From Clostridia bacterium (GTDB lineage Bacteria > Bacillota > Clostridia > UMGS1840 > HGM11507), in NCBI GenBank assembly GCA_017414505.1, contig JAFQLQ010000032.1, positions 1 through 64,000 of the forward strand: a stretch of DNA of 64,000 nucleotides, given 5' to 3'. This document shows, one piece after another, positions 1 to 7,517 of the stretch. Made by a program: the position numbers and the translations under genes. Within the stretch, counting starts at the first letter, position 1, and each line of letters opens with the position of its first letter. The notes beneath the pieces were generated by a model. That model had not been told where the DNA came from. It ran no database searches and worked only from the letters and a program-made list of their open reading frames with translations.

Positions 1-2
1 AA

Positions 3-932
3 AGAAAAGAAAAGAAAAAAGATTATGGCGATATAGCTTCCGGCGCTGATACTGACAGAATGTTTGGCAGAAAACCTAAATCAAAAGGCAAAAAAATAGG
101 AATTGCACTTCTTATAATAGCAATTATTGCGGCTCTGGGAGTTGGCGGATACTATGCATATGAAAATTATATTGCTCCGCTTATGGTATATAAAAATGCT
201 GTTGAATTAATGTCAAATAAGGATTATGATGCAGCCGCAGATGCCTTTTTCAGTCTTGGAGATTTTAAAGACAGTAAAAATATGCATAAAAAAGCTCAGT
301 ATGAATACGCAGGTTCACTGGCATCTCAGGAAAAATATATTGAAGCAATGGAAATATATACAACATTAGAAGATTATGAGGATAGTTCAGCTAAATTTAC
401 TGCATCAAAATACAGTTATGCAAATTATCTTCTTGCAAACGGAGAATACGATGTTGCTATTGCTCAGTTTACCGAGCTTGGCGAATATGAGGACAGTGCA
501 GCTAAAATAACAGAATGTACATATAAAAAAGGCGAAGCTCTTCTTAATGCAGGATCATATGACGAAGCTATTACCGTACTTGATACTGTAAAGGATTACG
601 GAGAGGCAGCAAACCTTATAAAAGAATGTTTTTATCAGAAAGCAATTGCTTTTGCCGCTAATTCGGACTGGAACAGTGCTATAGCAGCTATGGAAAATGT
701 TGGTGATTATAAAGACGCTAATGTTTTGATGGAAACCTATAATTCCAATATTCTTGATGCAAAATATGCTGAAAAATATAATCAGGCACTAGAATTTGAA
801 AAAGCAAAAAAATGGGAAAGCGCTTATTATGCCTACGATTCCATTCCTTCAACATATAAGGATGTTGCCGCAAGAAAAGCAAGACTGATTAAGAAACCTG
901 AAAAGAAGGAAGAAGAATCTGATTCTGAATAG
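3..932 (+). CDS. TPR-like repeat membrane protein (5' end outside window)
   Basis: The frame is open to the left edge: a Lys/Asp-rich stretch of about 19 codons precedes the first ATG at 60, which has no Shine-Dalgarno site, so the real start is probably upstream and the gene is partial. From the ATG, residues about 13-32 form one membrane segment. About 230 residues of degenerate 35-40-residue alpha-helical repeats follow, each with an A-x-x-x-F/Y...L-G-D-Y/F-x-D/E-S pattern typical of TPR/Sel1-like scaffolds in Clostridia. The C-terminus is highly charged (KKPEKKEEESDSE). The likely topology is an N-terminal anchor with an extracellular solenoid. In related proteins a zinc ribbon often precedes the membrane segment; that part cannot be seen here. 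Function unknown, probably protein-protein contact at the envelope. Confidence 0.75.
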   Translation, partial: RKEKKKDYGDIASGADTDRMFGRKPKSKGKKIGIALLIIAIIAALGVGGYYAYENYIAPLMVYKNAVELMSNKDYDAAADAFFSLGDFKDSKNMHKKAQYEYAGSLASQEKYIEAMEIYTTLEDYEDSSAKFTASKYSYANYLLANGEYDVAIAQFTELGEYEDSAAKITECTYKKGEALLNAGSYDEAITVLDTVKDYGEAANLIKECFYQKAIAFAANSDWNSAIAAMENVGDYKDANVLMETYNSNILDAKYAEKYNQALEFEKAKKWESAYYAYDSIPSTYKDVAARKARLIKKPEKKEEESDSE

Positions 933-943
933 CAGGGATTTTT

Positions 944-1126
944 ATGGATATAAAAATTGATGATATACTTGTAATGAAAAAAACACATCCGTGCGGATGC
1001 AATGAATTTCTTGTGCGCAGAGTAGGAGCCGATATTGGTGTTAAATGTGTAAAATGTGAGCATTATATGCTTGTGCCGAGAAAAAAAATTGAAAAGAATA
1101 TAAAAAATATAAAGCCTGTGGAATGA
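944..1126 (+). CDS. DUF951 family protein
   Basis: A 60-residue protein with the DUF951 pattern: an N-terminal beta strand (DIKIDDILVMKK), the HPCG motif, NEFLVRRVGADIGVKC, a second Cys pair (CVKCEH) and a PRKKIEK tail. The Cys residues suggest a small metal- or nucleic-acid-binding fold. The family is widespread in Firmicutes and its function is unknown. It begins 11 bp after the preceding gene, so it is probably the last gene of that operon. Its stop codon lies inside the terminator stem that follows. Confidence 0.85.
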   Translation: MDIKIDDILVMKKTHPCGCNEFLVRRVGADIGVKCVKCEHYMLVPRKKIEKNIKNIKPVE

Positions 1127-1139
1127 ATCCACAGGCTTT
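1111..1139. terminator. intrinsic terminator hairpin
   Basis: A perfect 12-bp stem (AAAGCCTGTGGA / TCCACAGGCTTT) with a 5-nt loop contains the DUF951 stop codon. The A-rich left flank gives a T-rich tail when read on the minus strand, so it can also end the minus-strand operon that arrives from 1210. Confidence 0.7.
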
Positions 1140-1153
1140 AAAAATGTCTGGAA

Positions 1154-1180
1154 GGAGCCATTGAAGGGCTCCCTGTTTTT
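1154..1180 (+). terminator. second intrinsic terminator
   Basis: The stem GGAGCC / GGCTCC is followed after a few bases by TGTTTTT. It probably backs up the hairpin at 1111 for plus-strand transcription. Confidence 0.55.
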
Positions 1181-1209
1181 ATATGTTTTGTAAATGATGT
1201 TATTATTAT

Positions 1210-2538
1210 TTAATTTGCATTATGCCATCCGCAACTTAAATAATAATCTAATTCAGTGGATGCAATAACACTAGCATTTCCCAAAGAATCATAAACATAC
1301 ATTACAGGACAGGTATACCAACCAACCTGAGTGTATTTATGAACTTCTGAACTATTTATAACCACACTGCGCCCATCGGGGGCATAAATTGTTGTAACAG
1401 GGTAGTCATACCATCCGACATTTTGCCATGCTGCTATCTGATTAATGTGAGATATAATTATTCTGCCATCAGGAGCATATAGTCTTTTATAATCATATCC
1501 TACAATAACATTTGTTGTTCCAATTTGAACCTGCACATACGGATCGGAGAATATTGCATAAACACTTAGTGAATAAACTCCCGGTATGTCAAATGCAGGG
1601 AAACCACTAAATGAAGAGCCTTCATAAATGTTATAGGATTGTCCTCTTGTCCAGTCCCACAAAACATAATAATCTGCACCAATATCTCCCCAAAATACTG
1701 TTTGTGAATAGCCGTCACTTGCTACATACACAGAGGGGGCTATATGTATCATAGAACTTGAATTTTCGGAAAGAAGCACTACTTCCCTAATAAATTCGGT
1801 TTCGTGACCGTTTATTTTCAGCATGAATTTTCTGCAACCGGTTTCGTGAATACCAAATCTGCATTTCCATGTTCTTGTTCCGTCAGAATTATCAACATAA
1901 TATAATCCGTAATGTTCTTTCAGATATGAATAAGGAATTTCATGCCACTGTGTATCGTCTTTTTTATCACCACAAATGCTTATTTCTCTAACATTTTGGG
2001 ATGTTATAGCTGTAAATTCAAAAACATCACCTGTCCACTGTACTCTGCTAATATTTGCTTTTCCCTCTTTATGCCCCGTTCCCAAGGGAAGTGGATCTGT
2101 TATGTTATTAATATCAAAATAGTATACTTTTCCTGATTTTTGTGTGATTACTTGATTTTGAGGAACAGAATAATCAGATCCCACATAAATTTTAAAAATT
2201 GCAAAGTTGTTTTGTAATTCATAACTTCCTCCGACAAAAGCAATATAAGCATCCTCCGATTCAGGTAAAATCGGTAAATCAAACCAAGTATTGTTTGTTT
2301 TGTAACGTCCTATTTCACCGTAATTATTAATTAAAGTAATACACTGTACTTTTTCTCTGTATTTTGTTATTGCAGGATTTTCAGCATAAGCCTGGCCCCA
2401 TTCAATGTAAATGGGTTTTTCCGGTTCTGCATAAACTGTATGAAGATATTTATGCTCGATATATTCTTCTTTTGCGTATGCATTCTGAGGAATTACAAAA
2501 GTTATTAAAATAAGAGTAATTAAAATAAATTTTTTCAT
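1210..2538 (-). CDS. secreted protein with C-terminal YxPDGR/GWY repeats
   Basis: Signal peptide at residues 1-22 (MKKFILITLILITFVIPQNAYA). Residues about 157-258 form a module that is also found in the upstream gene (WTGDVFEF...ISICGDK...WHEIPYSYLKE...CRFGI.ETG.RKFMLK.NG.ET). The last 90 residues hold about 2.5 copies of a 38-residue repeat: YAPDGR, then a hydrophobic pair, then VGWYxxPVxxxY. No catalytic motif was recognised. Transcribed 13 bp after the larger paralogue in the same operon. RBS AAAGGA lies 8 bp before the ATG. Likely a wall or extracellular protein of unknown function. Confidence 0.75.
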   Translation of the reverse strand: MKKFILITLILITFVIPQNAYAKEEYIEHKYLHTVYAEPEKPIYIEWGQAYAENPAITKYREKVQCITLINNYGEIGRYKTNNTWFDLPILPESEDAYIAFVGGSYELQNNFAIFKIYVGSDYSVPQNQVITQKSGKVYYFDINNITDPLPLGTGHKEGKANISRVQWTGDVFEFTAITSQNVREISICGDKKDDTQWHEIPYSYLKEHYGLYYVDNSDGTRTWKCRFGIHETGCRKFMLKINGHETEFIREVVLLSENSSSMIHIAPSVYVASDGYSQTVFWGDIGADYYVLWDWTRGQSYNIYEGSSFSGFPAFDIPGVYSLSVYAIFSDPYVQVQIGTTNVIVGYDYKRLYAPDGRIIISHINQIAAWQNVGWYDYPVTTIYAPDGRSVVINSSEVHKYTQVGWYTCPVMYVYDSLGNASVIASTELDYYLSCGWHNAN

Positions 2539-2551
2539 TTCAGCAATCCTT

Positions 2552-4705
2552 TTAATTATAAATACTTACGGTTTGAGTGCTTTCGTTCCAGTCTACTGTA
2601 TAACCAAGTACTTCTGCTATTGCGCGGATAGGAACAAGCGTTCTTCCATCAATTGTTACCGCAGGAGAATCAAGCCATTCTGTGCCGGCATTTCCGCCGT
2701 TTAAAACAGCTCCTGCATCCTCCCAACGCATAGAATCGCTTCCAATCTGAATATAGCAGGTTCTTTCAACCATTTTCACCTTATTGTAGGAAGTAATAAC
2801 TGCAGTATTGGTTGATTCATCCCACCATACGTCACCACCTAACGCTTCTGTAACGGCTCTTATGGGAATCATTGTTCTGCCGTTGATAACCTGAGGTGGA
2901 ACATCGAAATTAACGTAGTTTCCGTTTACAGTAACGTCAATTGGCTTTGCATTATCAATTACAATATATTTACTCAGTGAATAAGCTGTATTGCCGGCAG
3001 TATCTTCTGCAATAACAAAAAACTCATTATTACCTGAATGCAGTGCAGATTTCTGAACTGTAGCTTCAACACTATTTCCGTATGAAGAAGTTATTTCAAT
3101 GCCCTCATAATACAAAGTTACTTTCTTTATTCCAACGTTATCATAAGCAAATCCCTGTATAACAATGTCATCATCACAATCATCTCCATTCAGAGTAACT
3201 GCATTTCTATCCAGAACGTTTTGCCACATAATTTTTACTTCATAAGGTGGTTCTTTATCATAAGATGCATTGTTTGTATTTTCATAAAGTGTAGCGTAAG
3301 TAAAAAAATCAGTTTCATATCCGTTTACTTTAAGCATAAATTTTCTGTAACCTGTTTCATTAATTCCAAATCTGCAAGTCCAGTATCTTCTGTCGCCGGA
3401 ATCTTCGTATGTAAGGCTGTAATTTTCTTTCAGATATGAATATGGTATTTCGTGCCATTTAGTATCATCCGGCTTATCACCGCAAATACTTATTTCAGTA
3501 ACATCCATAGATGTTACAGCCTCAAATTCAAAAACATCACCTGTCCATTGTTCCTTGTTGATATTTGCTTTTCCCTCATTTGGTGTCTGCGGACTTGTTA
3601 TATTACGCATATCAAAATCATAAACGGTATATTCATTGGGAGTTGCAGGTTGATTTGCAGTTAGCATTATACCACGAAGTGTTGGATTGCCATATTCGTT
3701 TCTTTGAATAAGTGCTTTTGTAGGTTTATTGTTTATAGCTTCAAAGTTCACGTCACCAATATTAACCGAAATTTCATTTCCTATATTATTATCTATTTGG
3801 TTTCCTTTGGAATTTGTAACATTATTAATTTTGTATTTATAGCTCCCATTTTCATTTGTTAAATAGCCCTCTGCTATAAACGCATTAAAATGCATAGTAA
3901 GAAGTGTTTCATATCTTCCGCTTTGTCCGTATCCGTTGCATATTTCTCCATCTTCATCAGAAGTATAAATCAATCTGTTCGCATCTCTCTGTCCGGATGA
4001 AATTTCATACTGAGACAAACAAAGAGGTACTGCTAAAGCATTGTTAGCTATGGTAAGAAATTGTATGGCTGTTGTATCAGTATCTGAACTGTATTCTACT
4101 CCGTCAGTTAATCCAATTTCCTCAGCTACTGAAATATATCCATTTGGAAAACTTCCGCGCTTTTCGGCAATTGTTCTGTAGCCTAAAAGAGTTACAAAAT
4201 CCTTTAAAGTATTTTGAACTTTATTAGAAGCATTGTAATTTTCCAATCCTTCCGGCATTCTAATTAAATTTAACTCTGTTGCTGACGAGATACGATAATC
4301 CCACCCTTCAGGCTCCATTTCTTGGTCAAGCCATCTATATGAAATACTATTTAATATATTTTCTTCTCGTTCATTTAAAAAGCTTTGAAACTGATTACCT
4401 ATAAATCCATACATTGCAGAACCCATTTCTTTTATTGTCATATAACTTTCGGGAAAGGAAATCATTTGAAATCCCAATAAATCAAACTTTTCATTTCTGT
4501 TAATCAAACTAAAAGTTGTAAATTTATCCAAAAAATTTTTCTCATTCCTTGAATACACTATAGTAAGATTTATTCCATTAACTTCCTTTTCAACCTCTTT
4601 AAAATAATAAATTTTTCTATCGTTATCCGCTGCACTAACGCTCATTGGTAATACTGAAATTAAAATTACAGCAATCATAATTAAGCTTAAAACTCTTTTT
4701 TTCAT
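2552..4705 (-). CDS. secreted protein with copper amine oxidase-like N-terminal domain at its C-terminus
   Basis: Signal peptide at residues 1-25 (ends VSAAD). The N-terminal 350 residues are unrecognised. Residues about 378-475 carry the WTGDVFEF-type module shared with the downstream gene. An Ig-like segment follows (DNVGIKKVTLYYEG...AEDTAGN). The last 130 residues are a copper amine oxidase N-terminal-like domain (PF07833 type), with the paired signatures NGRTMIPIRAVTEALG and DGRTLVPIRAIAEVLG, each followed by W-DEST or W-NEST. In Clostridia this domain is a non-catalytic surface module, probably involved in wall attachment. RBS AAAGGAG precedes the ATG. First gene of a two-gene minus-strand operon. 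Confidence 0.75.
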   Translation of the reverse strand: MKKRVLSLIMIAVILISVLPMSVSAADNDRKIYYFKEVEKEVNGINLTIVYSRNEKNFLDKFTTFSLINRNEKFDLLGFQMISFPESYMTIKEMGSAMYGFIGNQFQSFLNEREENILNSISYRWLDQEMEPEGWDYRISSATELNLIRMPEGLENYNASNKVQNTLKDFVTLLGYRTIAEKRGSFPNGYISVAEEIGLTDGVEYSSDTDTTAIQFLTIANNALAVPLCLSQYEISSGQRDANRLIYTSDEDGEICNGYGQSGRYETLLTMHFNAFIAEGYLTNENGSYKYKINNVTNSKGNQIDNNIGNEISVNIGDVNFEAINNKPTKALIQRNEYGNPTLRGIMLTANQPATPNEYTVYDFDMRNITSPQTPNEGKANINKEQWTGDVFEFEAVTSMDVTEISICGDKPDDTKWHEIPYSYLKENYSLTYEDSGDRRYWTCRFGINETGYRKFMLKVNGYETDFFTYATLYENTNNASYDKEPPYEVKIMWQNVLDRNAVTLNGDDCDDDIVIQGFAYDNVGIKKVTLYYEGIEITSSYGNSVEATVQKSALHSGNNEFFVIAEDTAGNTAYSLSKYIVIDNAKPIDVTVNGNYVNFDVPPQVINGRTMIPIRAVTEALGGDVWWDESTNTAVITSYNKVKMVERTCYIQIGSDSMRWEDAGAVLNGGNAGTEWLDSPAVTIDGRTLVPIRAIAEVLGYTVDWNESTQTVSIYN

Positions 4706-4805
4706 TTTCTTTTTTCTCCTTTACTATTGTGTTGTTTGTGTTGGTATTTTTTCATTTTTTATTGCGGATTTTACTCCCTCGATCAGTTATGATGTCTAGT
4801 CCTCC

Positions 4806-4878
4806 CCGTCATCCCGAGCGTAGTCGCGGGATCTCATTTTGCCTTTGCTCAGATTCTTCGGCAAGCTCAGAATGACGG
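4806..4878. repeat. palindromic intergenic repeat
   Basis: A 73-bp imperfect palindrome bounded by CCGTCAT and ATGACGG. The inner arms are CCCGAGC / GCTCAGA, and GGATCTC / AGATTCT lies nearer the centre. The wording (GTCATCC.GAGCG...AGATTCTTCGGC...TCAGAATGAC) resembles repeats scattered between genes in many gut bacteria. It is more GC-rich than its surroundings. Between this repeat and 4705 there is only AT-rich sequence plus the promoter region of the minus-strand operon. Confidence 0.6.
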
Positions 4879-4957
4879 ATTAATAAAATATCGTTTTTGC
4901 CGTAATCCAAAATAACTTCCGGGAGTCGCTTATCCTCCTTTTCAAAATATTTCTACA

Positions 4958-5129
4958 ATAAAAAATGCGCAGCTCTCGAAGCTACGCATAAAAAACGCAA
5001 AGCTCCGATTGCTGCTAAACAAATTTCCAATACCAACACAATAGTATGCGAAAATAGAGCCTGCATTTTTATCATAAGACGAAAATGCACACTATTGTGT
5101 AACAGTATTTAATTGGAATTTGTTTAGCA
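4958..5129 (-). ncRNA. structured small RNA, copy 1 (novel family)
   Basis: The minus-strand RNA would start at about 5129. Reading 5' to 3': P1 5' arm 5129-5112; P2 5' arm 5100-5091 (ACACAATAGT, a perfect 10-bp pair with 5045-5036); P3 5089-5082 with 5069-5062 (TGCATTTT/AAAATGCA); a GGCTC segment just 3' of P3; the P1 3' arm 5031-5013 (18 pairs with one bulge); GAGCT around 5004, which can pair with GGCTC as a pseudoknot; then a perfect-class terminator stem 4989-4965 (ATGCGTAGCT / AGCTGCGCAT with one C-A mismatch) followed by TTTTT. No open frame of note runs through it. Family not recognised. Confidence 0.7.
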
Positions 5130-5134
5130 TATTT

Positions 5135-5163
5135 ATTATACAGCAATACTTTGAATTTGTAAA
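5135..5163 (-). promoter_or_regulatory. sigma-A promoter of small RNA copy 1
   Basis: On the minus strand: -35 TTTACA (5163-5158), exactly 17 bp, then -10 TATAAT (5140-5135). The predicted start falls on the first base of the P1 arm. Confidence 0.7.
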
Positions 5164-5227
5164 TATAATATTTACCGTCAAAGAGGAAAAGTTTATTCTT
5201 AAATTCACTTCCTTTCCAATTTTTGCA

Positions 5228-5399
5228 ATAAAAAATGCGCAGCTCTCGAAGCTACGCATAAAAAATGCAAAGCTCCGATTGCTGCGACACAAGTTTTACA
5301 ATACCAACACGAATAGTATGCAAAAAAAGAGCCTGCATTTTTATCAAAATGATAAAAATTACACACTTTCGTGTTGTTTCAGTATTAACTTGTATCGCA
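5228..5399 (-). ncRNA. structured small RNA, copy 2 (novel family)
   Basis: Same architecture as copy 1 and in tandem with it. The core segments (AAAAATGCAGGCTCT, GCAGCAATCGGAGCTTTGC) and the terminator hairpin (5259-5235) are identical, but the arms differ and stay complementary. P1 is TGCGATACAAGTT with AACTTGTGTCGCA, one mismatch. P2 is AACACGAA with TTCGTGTT. P3 is ATTTTTATC with GATAAAAAT, 9 bp. Downstream of the T-run lies a relic translation start (AAAGGAAGTGAATTT) resembling the start of the ribbon-helix-helix gene next to copy 3, but no intact gene follows. Confidence 0.7.
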
Positions 5400-5405
5400 A
5401 AAAAT

Positions 5406-5434
5406 ATTATACTATATTTTTTCCAATTTGTAAA
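5406..5434 (-). promoter_or_regulatory. sigma-A promoter of small RNA copy 2
   Basis: On the minus strand: -35 TTTACA (5434-5429), 17 bp, -10 TATAAT (5411-5406). Same geometry as copy 1. Confidence 0.7.
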
Positions 5435-5442
5435 GCATAAAA

Positions 5443-5471
5443 AATCCCCGTTTGCAATGCAAACGGGGATT
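5443..5471 (-). terminator. terminator of the PEP carboxykinase gene
   Basis: A perfect 13-bp stem (ATCCCCGTTTGCA / TGCAAACGGGGAT). On the minus strand it is followed by TTTTT. Confidence 0.85.
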
Positions 5472-5485
5472 ACATATAATATTTA

Positions 5486-7231
5486 TTAACCTAAGCGAGC
5501 TTCAAGGTTGTTGTACTGTTCTTTAATGCCTTCGGGAAGCTTGCTTCCGAATTTATCAAAGAATTCTTTAATACCCTTAAGTTCTTCTTTCCAGATTTCT
5601 TTATCAACTGTAAGAATTTCTTTAAGTGTATCCATATCAATATCAAGAGCATCAATATTAATATCTTCGGGCTTGGGTAGATAACCAATTGCTGTTTCAA
5701 CAGCGTCAGCTTTACCTTCGCAACGGTCAACAATCCAGTTAAGAACTCTTAAATTGTCACCGAAACCGGGCCATAAGAATTTCTTGTTTTCATCCTGTCT
5801 GAACCAGTTAACATGGAAAATTTTGGGAGGATTGGGAATCTTTTTACCCATTTCCAGCCAGTGAGCAAAATAGTCGCCCATATTGTATCCGCAGAAGGGA
5901 AGCATAGCCATTGGGTCACGTCTTACAACGCCAACTGCACCTGCAGCTGCAGCAGTTGTTTCGGAAGCCATTGTAGCACCGATAAATACGCCGTGGTTCC
6001 AATCGTATGACTGATATACAAGCGGAGCTGTTTTAGCACGTCTTCCACCAAATACGATAGCAGATAGCGGAACACCGTTTTTATTTTCAAACTCGGAAGA
6101 AATACAGGGACACTGACGGGCAGGAGCTGTAAATCTGGAGTTGGGATGAGCACCTTTAATACCGGAATCGGGAGTCCATTCGTTACCCAACCAGTCGGTA
6201 CCGTGAGCAGGAGCTTCGGATAAGCCTTCCCACCAAACTGTTTTTTCGTCTGTTAAAAGAACGTTTGTGAAGATTGTATTTTTCTTTGTTGTAGCAAGAG
6301 CATTGTAGTTTGTTTTTTCGCTGGTACCGGGAGCAACACCAAAGAAACCGTTTTCGGGGTTCATAGCCCAAAGTCTTCCGTCTTCACCAATTCTTAACCA
6401 TGCGATATCGTCACCAACTGTCCAAACCTTATATCCTTCAAGAGCCTTGGGAGGAATAAGCATAGCCAGGTTGGTTTTACCGCAGGCACTTGGGAATGCA
6501 GCTGCAATGTAGTGAACTTCGCCCTGAGGATTTTCAAGTCCTAAGATAAGCATATGTTCAGCCATCCAGCCTTCCTGTTTACCAAGATAGCTTGCAATTC
6601 TAAGAGCAAGACATTTTTTACCAAGAAGAACGTTTCCGCCGTATGCAGAGTTGATAGACCAGATTGTGTTATCTTCGGGGAACTGAACAATATATCTTTC
6701 TTCGGGATCAACATCTTTTTTAGCGTGTAAGCATTTTGTAAAATCTCCATCTTCACCAAGCTCTTCGATAGCGTCTTTACCAACTCTTGTCATAATATCC
6801 ATATTAAGAACAACATAGATACTGTCTGTAAGCTCGATACCTACTTTGGAGAACGGAGAACCCTTAACACCCATGATAAAGGGAATAACATACATTGTTC
6901 TTCCTTTCATGGAACCGTCGTACAACTTGCTTAATTTAGCATAAGCATCTGCGGGAGCCATCCAGTTGTTTGTAGGACCTGCATCTTCTTCCTTGGAGGT
7001 ACAGATGAAAGTTCTGTTTTCAACTCTGGCAACGTCGTTCTCAGCTGTTCTGTGAAGATAGCAGCCGGGAAGCTTCTCCTGGTTTAATTCAATCATTTCG
7101 CCGGATTCAACGGATTCTTTTCTCAAAGCATCAAGCTGAGCCTGACTGCCGTCAATCCAAACAATGTTGTCGGGCTGGCATAGCTTTGTCATTTCGTCAA
7201 GCCATGTCAGAACTTTTTTGTTGTTTGTCAT
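5486..7231 (-). CDS. pckG: phosphoenolpyruvate carboxykinase (GTP)
   Basis: Catalyses the GTP-dependent conversion of oxaloacetate to PEP and CO2, or the reverse. In anaerobes it often runs in the carboxylating direction toward fermentation products. The GTP-type kinase-1 motif FPSACGKTN sits near residue 275, in contrast to the ATP-type G-x-G-K-T loop. Other family blocks seen are YVIPFIMG near residue 115, FFGVAPGTSEKTN, and FGGRRAKTAPLVYQS. Length 581 residues fits the family. A TTG nine bases upstream overlaps the Shine-Dalgarno, so the ATG at 7231 with GGAG nine bases before it is the start. Single gene with its own terminator. Confidence 0.95.
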   Translation of the reverse strand: MTNNKKVLTWLDEMTKLCQPDNIVWIDGSQAQLDALRKESVESGEMIELNQEKLPGCYLHRTAENDVARVENRTFICTSKEEDAGPTNNWMAPADAYAKLSKLYDGSMKGRTMYVIPFIMGVKGSPFSKVGIELTDSIYVVLNMDIMTRVGKDAIEELGEDGDFTKCLHAKKDVDPEERYIVQFPEDNTIWSINSAYGGNVLLGKKCLALRIASYLGKQEGWMAEHMLILGLENPQGEVHYIAAAFPSACGKTNLAMLIPPKALEGYKVWTVGDDIAWLRIGEDGRLWAMNPENGFFGVAPGTSEKTNYNALATTKKNTIFTNVLLTDEKTVWWEGLSEAPAHGTDWLGNEWTPDSGIKGAHPNSRFTAPARQCPCISSEFENKNGVPLSAIVFGGRRAKTAPLVYQSYDWNHGVFIGATMASETTAAAAGAVGVVRRDPMAMLPFCGYNMGDYFAHWLEMGKKIPNPPKIFHVNWFRQDENKKFLWPGFGDNLRVLNWIVDRCEGKADAVETAIGYLPKPEDINIDALDIDMDTLKEILTVDKEIWKEELKGIKEFFDKFGSKLPEGIKEQYNNLEARLG

Positions 7232-7409
7232 AATAGACAACTCCTTTCAAAATCTTCTGCTTTTATGAGCAGAAATTTATGTAAATATTTTATTTAAAAC
7301 TTTTACCGACTATATTATACAACAAAATTTTAAAAAATAAAAGTATTTTTTGAAAATTTTAATAATTTTTTTAAAAATTGTTACGCTTACCAATAAATTA
7401 AAAAAAATG

Positions 7410-7438
7410 TTGATATTATTGTCAGTTTTTGCTATAAT
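7410..7438 (+). promoter_or_regulatory. sigma-A promoter of the MurJ/polymer operon
   Basis: -35 TTGATA, 17-bp spacer, -10 TATAAT, 80 bp before the MurJ-like start codon. Confidence 0.75.
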
Positions 7439-7517
7439 GTATTCAGAATGGATTATTATAGGCTTTTATGCCCGGTTATTCATTAACAACCAAATATGAA
7501 AAAGAGGTCATTTTAAA

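Noticed and set aside
4958-5434. CRISPR-like repeat pair
   Set aside because: Two 172-bp units with internal inverted arms, promoters and terminators do not fit repeat-spacer structure, and no cas gene is present.
4958-5434. 6S RNA
   Set aside because: Three units with divergent arms and a pseudoknot do not form the single long hairpin with central bubble of 6S RNA.
5092-5440. Open frames of 66-106 codons on both strands over the tandem repeats
   Set aside because: They lie in RNA gene copies 1 and 2, have no proper RBS, and arise from the inverted arms; covariation explains the sequence better.
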